Assembly: GCF_036324505.1 (NCBI RefSeq)
Contig: NC_086362.1
Span: 6,569,043-6,633,042, forward strand
Length of the DNA stretch: 64,000 bases
Source: Eleginops maclovinus
Taxonomy: Eukaryota; Chordata; Actinopteri; Perciformes; Eleginopidae
Direction: 5' to 3'
Shown in pieces: positions 26,959 through 39,265 of the stretch. Position 1 is the first letter of the stretch. Every line of letters starts with the position of its first letter. Under the pieces are notes generated by a model that was not told the DNA's origin, made no database searches, and saw only the letters and a program-made list of their open reading frames with translations. Made by a program: the position numbers and the translations under genes.

Positions 26959-28600
26959 AGGTCTTTGTCTAAACTTTAAGACTCAAGCAGCATCACTTGA
27001 GTCTTCATGGTTTGCAGGCTACACTTTAACATACAGCTTCTTCACAGTTCAGCGTGTGAAGTTCTCACGTTGTCAGAAAACTGTCCAGTCATTAATGTAA
27101 AGACTTTCATTAATGACATTACTAAAATCCTAGAGTGGGTCACCTTTTTAGTAATTTTTTTGTATCGATCCTTGGGGCGTTATACCTTGCCATCACTACC
27201 CGCTGCTTTACTAGCGCCATGTTGCTTGTAGCATGTGTACAAACAACGATTGCTTCAATACGGAAGTGTGGCACTAAATTAGCAGGTGTAGTGCAGTGTT
27301 TAGATTATTTGTGCATTTAAATCAATAAAACAAAAGAGGATGAATAAACAATACCAGAAGAACATGAAAGACCACCTAACAATCAAGTTAAATAACATTT
27401 AATCATATTTTTCTGCACAGATTTCATGCACTGTATCGTAAATCATTGTCCATAGTGCTGTACTCCAGGAGAGGCTGTTAAAGATCCTCACTCTGTATAA
27501 CTGGACCTCCTTGTGTGTGTGCAGGCTCCTGATGTGTGATGGTGTGCGGCTGTGATGGTGTTGCTGCCTCTCGTGTCCCGTTAAAGGAGGAGGACTGCCC
27601 CCCCCCCCCTCGAAGCAGCACCGTCGGTGAGTCTCAGCAGGAGAGAGGGAGGTGTAAATCTCACCTCCTCCCTCCTCAGGCTCTCTGTCGCTCTGATGGA
27701 GAGGAGCTGAGGAAGAAGCTGTGAAAGATTTTCTTTTTTTTTCTTTTAGGGGGGTACATACTGTAGCAGCGTTGTGTTCATGTAGTCAGAAGTTATTTTA
27801 ATCTGAGAGAAGAAAGACCAAACGATTTTAACTCAAGCCACTGAAATAATGTGTTTATATAATCATTTTAATTTGTGCTTATTTTGTCATAACTTTATTT
27901 AAGTCAGAAAGTCTCCCTAAAAATCTCTTGTGATGTTTACCGCAGAGGCAGTGTTAGATTAGACATTATGTTTGATGCATGTGAAGTTAGGGTGTGTGTG
28001 TTTTGAGGTGTGTGTGTGTCCCTTGTGTTGTCATTAGTGTACAGTGCTGCTGTCTGGTCTCCATGGTAACCTCTGTCTCTCTCCCAGCAGCCTCCTGGGC
28101 CTCAGGACAGACCGCCCCCCCCCCCCTGCCTCCATCACACATCGAGCCCCCCCCCCCCTTCCCCCAACTGTTTTTTATACTGTTACACACTCCTCTTCGC
28201 AGTGACAGTGCTCCCTCCTGGTGAAGGTACCCCCCCATGTTAGCACTGCTCGCTAATGTTATTACTATAATTATTACTACTCTGTATATCATTAATATTA
28301 ATGTTATTATTATGATTATTACATACATGTTAAGCATGACTTTGCAAAAAAAGGAAAAAACCCAATGCTGTACATTTTTAGATATTTTAAAGAAATACAA
28401 AAAAGTATTTTTGTAATCGAAACTGTTTGAAATGTTTGATCCTGTGTGTGAGGAACAATATGTGTGATATCATAAAATAATGAGTCATCATAAAGACAAT
28501 GAGTCATCATAAAATAATCAAGTCATAAAATGAGTGGCCGTGATGCACCAAAGCAGAGTGTGTCTGCTTTTCTACTTCCTGTTTCTACGTGTGGGTACCC

Positions 28601-28926
28601 GATGGAGCCAACATGTAGTCCCGATGGGGCCAACATGTAGTCCTGATGGAGCCAACATGTAGTCCTGATGGAGCCAACATGTAGTCCTGATGGAGCCAAC
28701 ATGTAGTTCTGATGGAGCCAACATGTAGTCCTGATGGAGCCAACATGTAGTCCTGATGGAGCCAACATGTAGTTCTGATGGAGCCAACATGTAGTCCTGA
28801 TGTAATTTTAATGGAGACCACATGTAGTAGTAAAGCCAACATGTAGTCCTAATACAGCCAACTTGTGATCCTGACATAGTCCTGATGGAGCCAACATGTA
28901 GTCCTGAGGGAGCCAACATGTAGTCC
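28601..28926. repeat. 22-bp minisatellite
   Basis: Nine contiguous 22-bp units from 28601 to 28798, consensus GATGGAGCCAACATGTAGTC plus CT. Degenerate units follow to about 28875 and two good units end the array at about 28926. Variants are limited to a few positions (GGGGCC, GTTCT, GTCCC). Because 22 is not a multiple of 3, all frames translate into the same short peptide patterns; these are not genes. Confidence 0.96.
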
Positions 28927-29671
28927 TTCTTTTTCTTCTTCTTCTTGTTCTCCTTGTTCTCCTTGTTTTCCTACCGGGGACAGTTGTAGACGGGTGTATT
29001 TGGGTGGAGTTGTTCTCCTCCTGACGGCTGTGGTCCTCGCTGAGATGTCTTGTGAAGTTTGACGTTATTTGAGCTTCCTGTCTCCTTTGGTGTGACAGCA
29101 GGGAGCCGCTCAGCGTCTGAAAGGAAGCATTTAGTCTCTTTCATCTATTTTTAGTGATTTGCTCGTTGATGATTGGATAAAATACTCTTTGTGTGTATTC
29201 TGGGCCTGCAATAATCTTTGCTGTCTGACACATCACTGATCACACTCCTGTGACACTGTGACGCCCCCTTGATGTGGCGTTCTTAGAAAACTTCGTGAAG
29301 AGGCCGGGTCACGCTGAGAAACAGTCCTCCCTGTGATGTTAAATCATATAGCCAGTGTTTGTAATGAATAATAATATTAATATGCACATCATGATTCTGT
29401 TTCTACAAACATTTTTTAAGCCAAGTGTGGCAGCAGATTTACTAGAACAAGTATTTATAAGGTGTGTGTGTGTGTGTGTTTTTTTTGGGTATGATGTTTT
29501 TAAAGTAAGATGCCCATCATATAACTCTCTGTAAGTATTCCTGTAAGTCTAACTGTATATTCCTTTGGTAATTTTGTAGAGCTTTGTGTGTTTGTATATG
29601 AACAATGATAATCACTGTGAGCTGCAGAAGTCAGCAGTGTGTACTGTGTGTGTTCCTGCTCCTCGTGTACA

Positions 29672-29739
29672 GTGTGTGTGTGTGTGTGTGTGTGTGCGTG
29701 TGCGTGTGCGTGTGCGTGTGTGTGTGTGTGCGTGTGCGT

Positions 29740-29794
<55 letters not shown>
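29672..29794. repeat. (TG)n with CG-containing interruptions
   Basis: A TG tract in which several TGCG units alternate, the only CpG-rich dinucleotide repeat in the window. Confidence 0.93.
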
Positions 29795-29796
<2 letters not shown>

Positions 29797-30065
29797 GCAA
29801 CAAAAAAAGTGATCAAAATGAGTTTTTATGAAAATGTAAAGACATTAAAGATTGACGTCATGTCAAGATTACATTTCGTCTTCTCTGAGTTTTTGTGCTT
29901 TACACCAGCAGGTGACTTACCAGGTAGCTTTTTTACCCACAATGCATTTCCACCTGCTCAATTTCCTCCTTCACCCACCTCAGGAGGCCACGGACACCAT
30001 ATGGGATCCTTTAAAGAGCTGCAGACCTCTCTCTGCCCTCTGCAAAAATAACCAGCTCCTCCTGA

Positions 30066-30184
<119 letters not shown>

Positions 30185-30877
30185 GAGGACAGGCCCTGTG
30201 TGTGCATACATACACCCCACTGACAGCTCTTAGTAAAATGGTATGACTCTCTGACTGTCCATTAGAGAGTGTCTCTGCAGCTGGGTGAGTCTCTAAAGCA
30301 TCACTGCTACAGCTAGCTTCGAAAGCTAACGGCTGTGTGATGTTAACCATCTTATGCTTCTGGGTTGCTAACTGCATCAAACACACAGTCCAGCTGAGGC
30401 TGAAGAGCTTTACTCTCCTCCAGGTGTATTCAACATTGACCCAGTTGTTCTGTAAGGTTCAACCCCTGATCTCAGGTCAGTACTGCTTTCAGGCACAGTA
30501 GGAATTAACTTCACATGTCTCAGTGCTCATATGTATTACATGCAGTCACCCTGCACAACACTACAGTAAACACAAACATCCCACACAGCTGCTGACAGTC
30601 ACAGTTGTGTGGGCATGGGCAAATCTCCAGCAATGACTAACAGTGACTCAGCAGCCTGCATGTTTTCTGCACAGTCACTGTCTGATCTGTCTCCTGTACA
30701 GAGTCTCCGAGAAACAGACCCCCTCACAGCAGGGGACTCCTCCTCCTCCTCCCCTGGATGGGCCTCTGCTCCTTTCTCCTCCACTTCCTGTTTCTCACAC
30801 AATTCATGTTGCTTCAGTTTGCTTCATGTTATCTTAATCAGTTGAGCCAGTAATATTGTAAAGGATAATGTCGTTCC

Positions 30878-30999
<122 letters not shown>

Positions 31000-32478
31000 A
31001 TATGATAACCTGGTTGATGACATCATTTTAAATATTATAAAAAGAGCTCCACAGCGCTCCCTGGTGGTTATAAAACACAGTACAGCGTGCAGTAGAGTAA
31101 AAATACTCTCATTTTCATATTGTCTGGTGTTAATCGTCATTATTTAAATGATCTTTTTAAAGTAATGTCATTGAAGGGTTTTTATTTGCAGTAGTTTTAA
31201 ACTGGTTCCTGCTGAGCTGCATTCTCCAGTATATTGGTGTCAGGGCGCCCCCCTGCGGCCATAGAGGCTCAGTGCATCTCATCTCTGTTCCTGTCAGTAC
31301 TGCAGGATTTCAACACTGTGAATGGATCCTTTCTGCAGACATCATGTGAGCAGTCAGTTCCTATCAGCTGACTGCAGCGGCCTGCAGGCAGCAACACAAG
31401 ATCCAGATTGTACAGCAGCTGTTTATTTATTCAAACTTTAAAAAAAAAAAACATTACATGTACACACTCTGGTTTGTTCTGAGGACTCCTCACTGACAAC
31501 TTTGGAGCATGTTTGAGCAACTAGAACAGATGTAGTAACTGTCTATATCTAGACAAATCTAAATAATAATAATAATCAGAACTTTATTCTCCGGTAACTG
31601 CTTCTTGAAGAGGCCCTATTCTGCTTTTTCAGGTTGTCCCTTTCCACCCAGATGCTCAGTAATTGGATGGATGTTCACCAGCCAATCACAGTGTTCCACA
31701 TCATCAGAAGTGGACGAATGTCCTTTGGGAATCGTAAAGGTAACTATAAATACTTTCAATGGTTTTGAACCCTAAACGCAATCTTTCATAAACCTGACCA
31801 ACTAGATTTGTTTAAATTCACCACGTTAACCATGTGAAAAAGATTTAAACATCTGTTTGCTAAGCTGAGAATGAGAAAAGGAATGAACATGAAAAGTAAC
31901 ACGTGTTTTAATCATTTCTGTTATGGATTTATTGTACTTAAAAAGCGATTAAACTCACCTGTAAGAAGACATGAATATTTTTAGTTTTCAAAACATGAGA
32001 AAGGGCTTCAGCCTCTTGTGACCAAAGTCTATATGGATTATGTATTTTCTGAATATAATACACAAACCAACTATAAGTAACTTTGTGCCGCAGTCTCCAC
32101 CTGGTGGAGTTGCAGGGAAATGATCAGCCTACAGCAGTGAGAGGGTTTAAAGCATGTTGAATCCACAAATTTAAAAGTGTCATCTGAGCACAGCTGTTTT
32201 AAAATATATATATTTTACAACCATCAAATGTATCTCACATGTCTATCCGGCTGGCTTGAGATGGAAGTGATTCACAAAAGTTTGGCCTGCAGAGTTTAAG
32301 ATTAATATTGACACACACGCACATGGTACACTGTACACACCTATATACACACACGGACACGTCACATGTAGGGATGTGTGCGGCACAATAGTAAACGTTT
32401 TAAATTAGATTTAATGCAGCTCCTCTTATTGAAAAGCCTTACCGTCAGTATGTTCTGTGTGAATCAATAACATATGTA

Positions 32479-33621
32479 CAGTGGAGGAAATAAGTATTTG
32501 ATCCCCTGCCAATTTAGTTAATTTACCCACTTACAAAGAACTGAACAGTCTGTCATTTTTACAGGTAGGTTTATTTTCACAGTGAGAGACAGAATATCAA
32601 CAAAATACAGAAATGTACATAAATTAAAAAAATTAAAATAAAATGAATATGCATTTAATTGGGGGAAATACGTTTTTGATCCCCTTGCAAAACATGCCTT
32701 AGGGGAAGGAAATTATCAGCCTATATTCTACGATACATCGCCCCCTCCATCATCCCCCTCGATGCAGTGAACCGCCCTGTCCCCTTAGCAGAGAAACACC
32801 CGCAAAGCATCATGTTTCCACCTCCGTGCTTGACGCTGGGGATGGTGTTCTTGGGTTAATAGTCAGCCTTTCTCTTGAAGATCTTGGTTTTGGTCTCATC
32901 TGACCACATCACCTTCTCATAAGCCTTCTCTGAATCATTCACAGGTTCATTGGCAGACTTCAGACGGCCTGTACATGTGCCTTCTTGAGCAGGGGCGCTG
33001 CAGGATTTTAATCCATTACGGCGCAGTGTGTTACCAATAGTTTTCTTGGTGACTGTGGTCACAGCTGACTTGAGATCATCAACCAGTCCCTCCTGTGTAG
33101 TTTTTGGCTGACTCCTCACCTTTTTCATGATCATTGATGCCCCAAGAGGCGAGATCTTAGATGGTGGAGCCCCAGACCGAGGGCGATTGATGCTCATTTT
33201 GTGCTTCTTCCATCTTCTAATAATCAAATCAGTTGTCTCTTTCTCACCAAGCTGCTTGATGGTGGTCTTGTAGCCTATTCCAGCCTTGTGCAGGTCTGAT
33301 TTATTGTCTGTGGACAGGTGTCTTTTATCCAGGTAAAGAGTGTGCATCAGGAATACTTTCTTAAAGCAGGAGGACTAATTTAACCGGTCCTTGGGAGCCA
33401 GCATTTTTGTTGGTTGCAAGGGGATCAAATACTTATTTCCCACAATTAAATGCAAATCAATTAATATATATTTTTTAATGTACATTTCTGGATTTTTTTT
33501 TTGATATTTTGTCATTCACTGTTAAAATAAACCTACTGTAAAAATGACAGACAGTTAATTTCTTTGCAAGTGAGTAAACTAACTAAATTGGCAGGGGATC
33601 AAACACTTATTTCCTCCATTG
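32479..33621 (-). mobile_element. Tc1-like DNA transposon, internally deleted, IR/DR ends
   Basis: Flanked by TA on both sides (32477-32478 and 33622-33623). Outer inverted repeats start CAGTGGAGGAAATAAGTATT at the left and end AATAAG-type complement with CCTCCATTG at the right; inner copies of the same motif lie at about 32660-32692 (GGGGAAATACGTTTTTGATC) and 33415-33450. Two motif copies per end is the IR/DR layout of some Tc1 elements such as the Sleeping Beauty type. At about 1.14 kb the element is shorter than a full Tc1 (about 1.6 kb). Confidence 0.88.
32730..33347 (-). pseudogene. Tc1 transposase remnant
   Basis: Read on the minus strand. The open part (33347 to 32856) carries the helix-turn-helix region ([20 protein letters not shown]), a [10 protein letters not shown] stretch and the first catalytic Asp region [13 protein letters not shown] stop follows at KADY. 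Past it, the frame resumes as a glycine-rich box ([14 protein letters not shown]), [11 protein letters not shown] and EGAMYR, then ends. The segment between WSDETK and the Gly-rich box is shortened and the second Asp and final Glu of the DDE triad are missing. It cannot encode an active transposase. Confidence 0.85.
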
Positions 33622-33623
33622 TA

Positions 33624-35220
33624 TATATATAATATCAGATTCTGGTTGCTCAGCGCTTACATATTTATGTTGCTGCATCTACACGTCCTCCTGGGACAGC
33701 GCACCCCCTTCAGCCGCCACCTGCATGTCTCCATGGGGGTTTCTAAATGATCCGGGACCTGGCGCCACACAGAGAAATTACTGTGAGAGTTAGAGAATAC
33801 CACAGAGATCCTGTAGCTGCAGCTCGGTGTCACTGCACAGTGTTGACTGAGAAAGTTTCCAATATCCAGCATCAGTACAACACTTACAGAACATACACTT
33901 TTTAGCAGATTTTTTATTATAATCTGCAGGTACGAAGCTGAGAGTCTGGAGGACTGGTGTGTGTGTGTGTGTGTGTGAACATGATGAAGAACCGAGAAGT
34001 TCAAATAAAACAAACAAGTACAATCATAAGACATAATGGAGGGATGTAAAATGGGACGCCTATAGATAAGCTATACGAAGCTTGAGATTTTTATAAAGGT
34101 TACATATCATTCCTACTTTTAGTCCGGCCATATTTTCATAAATAATTTCATCAAAATCAAAGAATCGATATGAAGTAAACATAATCCTGTCTGCGCTGAC
34201 ATGTTCTGATTAATTATTATTATTAATTATTATTAATAATAATAATTGTCTGTCAGAAATAAGTGCAGAAGGTCCTGCCATAAATAAAAACAATAATCCA
34301 TGACTCTTACATTCCTTATTGATTTAAGAGACATCATTATAATCCCCATTAACGTCCTGATGAACTTCCTGCTTCACATCACACACACAGTTTTTAGTTA
34401 CTGTATATTATAGGAGTGTGTGTTTCTCATGACTGCCACCTCCTCTCCCTCAGCAGATGTGTTCATGACTCAGCATATGGCGACACACACAGAGGCCTGT
34501 TCATGAGGTCATTAAAGAGCCTCATTGTGATCACAGTTATCAGATGACTGTATACTCTGAGAGGAACACCTCGCTCTGCTTCCCTCGTTGCGCCGCGCTA
34601 ATCTGGACGTTTCCTTAGAGCGAGGTGCTAAGCTCTTAATTGCAGGTGGTGTGTTCGCTGCTCCCAATCCCTCCTTTTGTTGCAGACTGTGGACAAACAA
34701 AGGCTCTTTTCCTTGACTCTCAGCGGCAGAAAGGATTAAGTCAACATTTCTCATGACCTCTGAGGCCTAGGGAGGGGGGCGGCACCCAATAGGAAACCTG
34801 CCGGAGGTGTGTGTGAGAATTCAACTTTATTTACTGCAGCCCAACAACAAAGTGCATGTCTGCAAATCATGTTCAGTGCACAGTAATCAGTGCTGGAATA
34901 ACTCTGTCCCACTGAGAGTGAAGGAGGAGTGAAGCACTGATCTGCTGTTCATTTGTTTCCCATTACACAAGCTTCAATTGGGCTAATTAGTGCTGACAGT
35001 TACTCTTCATGTGCTACTGAATTAATGACTGCATCACTAAAGGAACTAAGGACAAAACTGTTCTGCTTTATTTGTGTTGTTTTAATCAACATTATGTCAA
35101 TAATCGACAGCTATTATAATAATGCAGAGGAGGGCTCTGACTTCTCTGGCTGCATGTTTGGCTGTGCTCGGGATGTTTCGTACCCTCAGGATTTTTGAAA
35201 GCGTGCCAACCCCGGGCAAG
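33624..35220. other. rbpms-dmrta1 intergenic, middle part
   Basis: No gene recognised. A short GT tract (33958-33977) and an AT-rich (ATT/TAA)n self-complementary run (34211-34247) are present. 34530-34800 is less AT-rich, with an AACAAAGGCTCTTT word resembling HMG-box sites, but conservation cannot be judged. Confidence 0.5.
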
Positions 35221-35222
35221 TA

Positions 35223-35410
35223 CACTGAAAAAAGTTGACTTCAGATTTCACATAACTGTATTAGGTTAGTTGAAAGCAATAATATTAAGTTTATATGTCA
35301 AATATTAGGTTCAACTTAACATTATTGCTTTCAACTAACCTAATACAGTTATGGGAAAGTTGTTGACATATTACATTTAATGAAACCCAAGGTTTCGTTT
35401 TTTTCAAGTG
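35223..35410. mobile_element. hairpin (foldback) MITE
   Basis: A 188-bp element flanked by TA (35221-35222 and 35411-35412). Terminal inverted repeats are CACTGAAAAAA and TTTTTTCAAGTG. Inside are two 41-base arms, 35251-35291 and 35313-35353, that pair with a single mismatch around a 21-base loop. Confidence 0.85.
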
Positions 35411-38400
35411 TAGGCATTAATGAGAAAGATAAGAAAATGGCAGGATCCTCTCCCTGCTCGAATGGTTTTTATTTTTTGCTGTGTTTGGGATACTTCCTTT
35501 TTTCAGACTTTATGAAAACATGCTGACCTGGGGCCAGTACTCAGTGAAATGGAAGATAGCTGAATGGAAGGACTTTCTATCTGCCAGGATGTTTTTTATA
35601 TTCTGCTGTTGTCGGGGTGTTTCTCAACCTCAGACATTATAAAAAAAAGTGCTGACCGTGGTCATTAAAAACGAAAATAGGACAATGAAGAACAAAGCTC
35701 AAATACAGTGTGAATCTGGGTCGCAGGATGTCTGCAAACCACAGATGTTAGTCATTGTGCCTTTAAATGCATCTTTAATTCATGAATATAATCAGGCTGC
35801 ACCGTCTCTGGGTTAATCCTGTTTCAACAAAGAGGGAAGCTAGAAGGTTATCAAGGTACATTTCCTTTTCCTCCCATCGATGCTGTTGGTCCATTAGAGA
35901 GCACTTTACTCCCATGCTGGTGCAGTAAAGCCCCCCCACCTTCATGCGCAGAGTGTAACAGCATTTTGTGCAGAGGTATGGGGCTCCCAGTGGGCGTAGC
36001 AAGGGCTGGTGTGCGATGTTTATCTGTAGATGCCCCGGAGTCTGATCTCCGCTTCCATCACCACCTGCAGAAATCCAAATAATGACCTGCTACTAATGTG
36101 GGTGGTGGTCCTTATCTGCATCCAATCACAATGAAGCATGACGGAGCTCATTGCTCATTTCCTCCAACACGGAGAAGGAGTCATGGTTCAGCAATCATGC
36201 TCCCCAGAGGATGTACTGTAGTAACTTTTTCTCCACGAGATGCAGACTCTCCGTCCTGTAGTGAATCTGATTCTGGACTCCCAGGGTTTCTACAATGCTC
36301 CTTAGGGATTACGCCCTCAGTGTTTCAGAGTCACTCACCTGGAAAAGGAGGCCTGAATGGAGGCTCACACCAATATGTGAGACACAGTGAGGTGGAAGAA
36401 ATAAGGCATGCTGGGAGATAAAAATAACGGGGAACAAACCTGCTCACGTTTCCAAAATTGCTGTCACAGTTTCACATTAGTACTGGAATTGTCGTTGCAC
36501 ATGTTGAGCAGGAAGCGCAGAGGGCACTGAGGTCATGAAGGATTTCACTGCACAGCGAGTATTCCTCTGCAGTAAACTCTCCTCATGACTGAGTGTTAAG
36601 TATGTTGAAGTGCATGTGGGTTTGTATTAGATTAGAGATTAGCATTGTTTTATAGTTGTTATCACTGCGCTGACAATCGCTGGTTAAAGCGGGGAATGTG
36701 CTGCATTCTGCCTCCACACACCTCACTGCAGCCGTTTAATAAACACACTGTGCATGGCACAATCTGATTACACACACATCTGTGGTTACACAACGAGCAG
36801 CACCGGGCATGTTGGAGCCCCTCTTCTTAATCTGCACAAGAACGTATGAGTATTACGCTTAAATTAGCAAAAACAGAGGGGGATTCAGTGCAATCAAAAG
36901 CAAGGTTAATCGTGTTTTAAGCTGCATTTACAGTATGTGCAAGCAGGAATATCTTATATGCTATGATTTTGTGTTTAACTTTATATTGATATTGATTGAT
37001 ATTGATTATACAGTACATCTTACCTGGAACATGGAGACACATCTCCTCTTTAATTTAAACATTGGACACTTTAAAGGCACTTTAAATTGTAATGGATAAA
37101 TTATCCTGATGTTCACTGACTTCTTTTGGGCCTTCTGTTCACTCTTACCCCTTTTCCACCAAAGTGGTTTGGTCAAACCGCGAATTGGTTACGTCGGGTT
37201 GCAGAGGCTGAGGTGAGATTAACCACACGTTCGCTATTATCCACACAGTGGCTATGCTAACATCATCCATGTAATACAGAGAAACCTTTTGCAGTGCTTT
37301 GATGCCAAACATTATAAATTAAAACTAAACAAATATGTGTGGATGAATATGCTGGAGGGGACATTGCTTGTAAAAGAGTCAAACCGTGGCTTTAACTTTC
37401 CAGCGGCCCCTAATGTTAGCAAACTGTAGGCTAAATGCTGGTGGAGGAAATATGTAGCGGTTGGCAAAGAATTATCCATGTCAGCCCAGGGAACAGTATG
37501 GAGCTGGAGAAGTTGTTATTAAATTAAATGTGTCTTTTTAAGATTAAGAGCAACATGAGCGCAAAAAGCTTTTGTTTAAAGACGTTCACACCTTATTAAG
37601 CTCAACCAGTTCCTGTGCTTTCACTGGGTCAGAGAGCGATCGTGTTGCAGGTAAATCCACCTGAAACAGAGGACAAAACCTTTTTCTTCACATTCAAATC
37701 AAGACGAAGCTCATCAGTTAAATCAGTCTCTAGTTTATTCCATCGCATGAACTGGTCCTCATGTAATAATGGAGCAGGAGTGTGAGAAGTGGTCTGAGTC
37801 AACAGATTGTAAGGGGTGAAAGTGTGTGCAGACTCTAATGAAAGGTATCGTGGTTTTGAAACACAGATGTGTTGTTACCTGAACATCCACCATGTATTTT
37901 TCTCAGTGCACCCCCCCCCCCCCCAAAAGAAACACACTTTGATGTTATATGCAGCTTTTGTTGGTCCATCTTTACTCTGTGCTGCACTGTGTTTGTCCTT
38001 TCATCTCATGAGCTGCAGGAGGAAGTGTCCTGCTGCTGGGGAGTAGGGTTGTTTTGTTGGAGGGGCGGGCAGCTTCAGCTTGGCTCGGACGAGGGGGGGC
38101 CTGTAGGAAACCAGGCCGGCCTTAACAAGAAAAGTCTATGCATTGATTTGACAGAGTGGTATTTGGGATTAGATGTAGCAGCACAAGTGAATCACAGCTG
38201 GGGTTAAAACAATTCTCCCGTCGGGAGGGCCGTCATACCTGAGGGGGGGCTCCTGGACCCCCTGCCTGCCTGAGAAGATCAAACATATGCTTAAAGAAAG
38301 GGACACACATTTGTCAAATTTCAGGATGAAATACTAAAACCTGCTATTCAGAGAGGAAGAGGAAACATGCATTAGCTTATTAGTTTAACAGGCTAAAGGC

Positions 38401-39124
38401 TAATTACCAATTACAGGAGTTCCACCCAGTGGTGTTAGATTAATTGCTGTTTGGTCATTAAAACTATAAAATGGAGGAGGAAGGTGCATTCATGCCGATT
38501 TAGGTAAATTCATATATTTTGCAGAGGCTGAGGGTGGACGCAATATTTTGAGAAAAACTTGCTCATGTCCTCCACTGACGCTTAGATCAATTCCAGAGTA
38601 AAGCTGAGAAGGTTTAGATTTTAATGTGTTTAAGATGAGTTTTTACATTATAATAAAGTGGTCCTGTTAAAAATGTATCCGCCCTCAGGTGCTAGCAGAA
38701 AAGCTACTTAAAGGTGACGACCATTAAAACAAACTCTTGTAAGGAAACAAATGAATGAATCCCTCGTCATTATTATAGATAGAGACGAGAGTCGGACAAA
38801 AGCAACATGATGAGGCACTTTACTCTGAATGAGCCTCTCTGCTGGAGCTGGAACATCAGAGTCCTCTAAGCTCTCCTTTGTGTCCTCTCCTCTACGCCTC
38901 CTCGTCCCCTCTCTGCAGCAGCTTGCTCTCTGTCCTCTCATTAAGCCTGAAATGAATGCCCTAAAACAGCACTGTGTCCGCGCTGTGACCCTGTGGCATC
39001 TTTACTGACAGGTAGGCAACGCTGTCGCCTAGAAAGGTGTTCATGAGCTAATAAATGGTTCAAACAGAATGCAAGATGGAGGACATATATAATATAATAA
39101 TATATGATCACCTTATCCCAAAAA

Positions 39125-39265
39125 CTTATATCTGAGAACTTTCAGCGATGTTTAGAGCTGCTGGCTGTATAAGACTAGTGTTTTTTGCACGCTCATTTCC
39201 AATGTATTCAATGGAGACTGTGGACCTTTTCACCCGTCTGGCAGTGAGAGTTATTATAAACTGTC
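39125..39265 (+). repeat. dispersed repeat family 2, possible fragment
   Basis: Carries TGTGGACC and GGCAGTGAGAGTTATTATAA, comparable to the GTGAGAGTAATTATTAAA region of the 11.2 kb copy. Confidence 0.4.

Noticed and set aside
28523..28919. Three overlapping minus-strand frames with repeated MLAPSGLHVGSIRT-like peptides; CRISPR-like look
   Set aside because: This is a 22-bp minisatellite with adjacent units and no unique spacers, in a vertebrate genome. The peptides recur in all frames because 22 is not divisible by 3.
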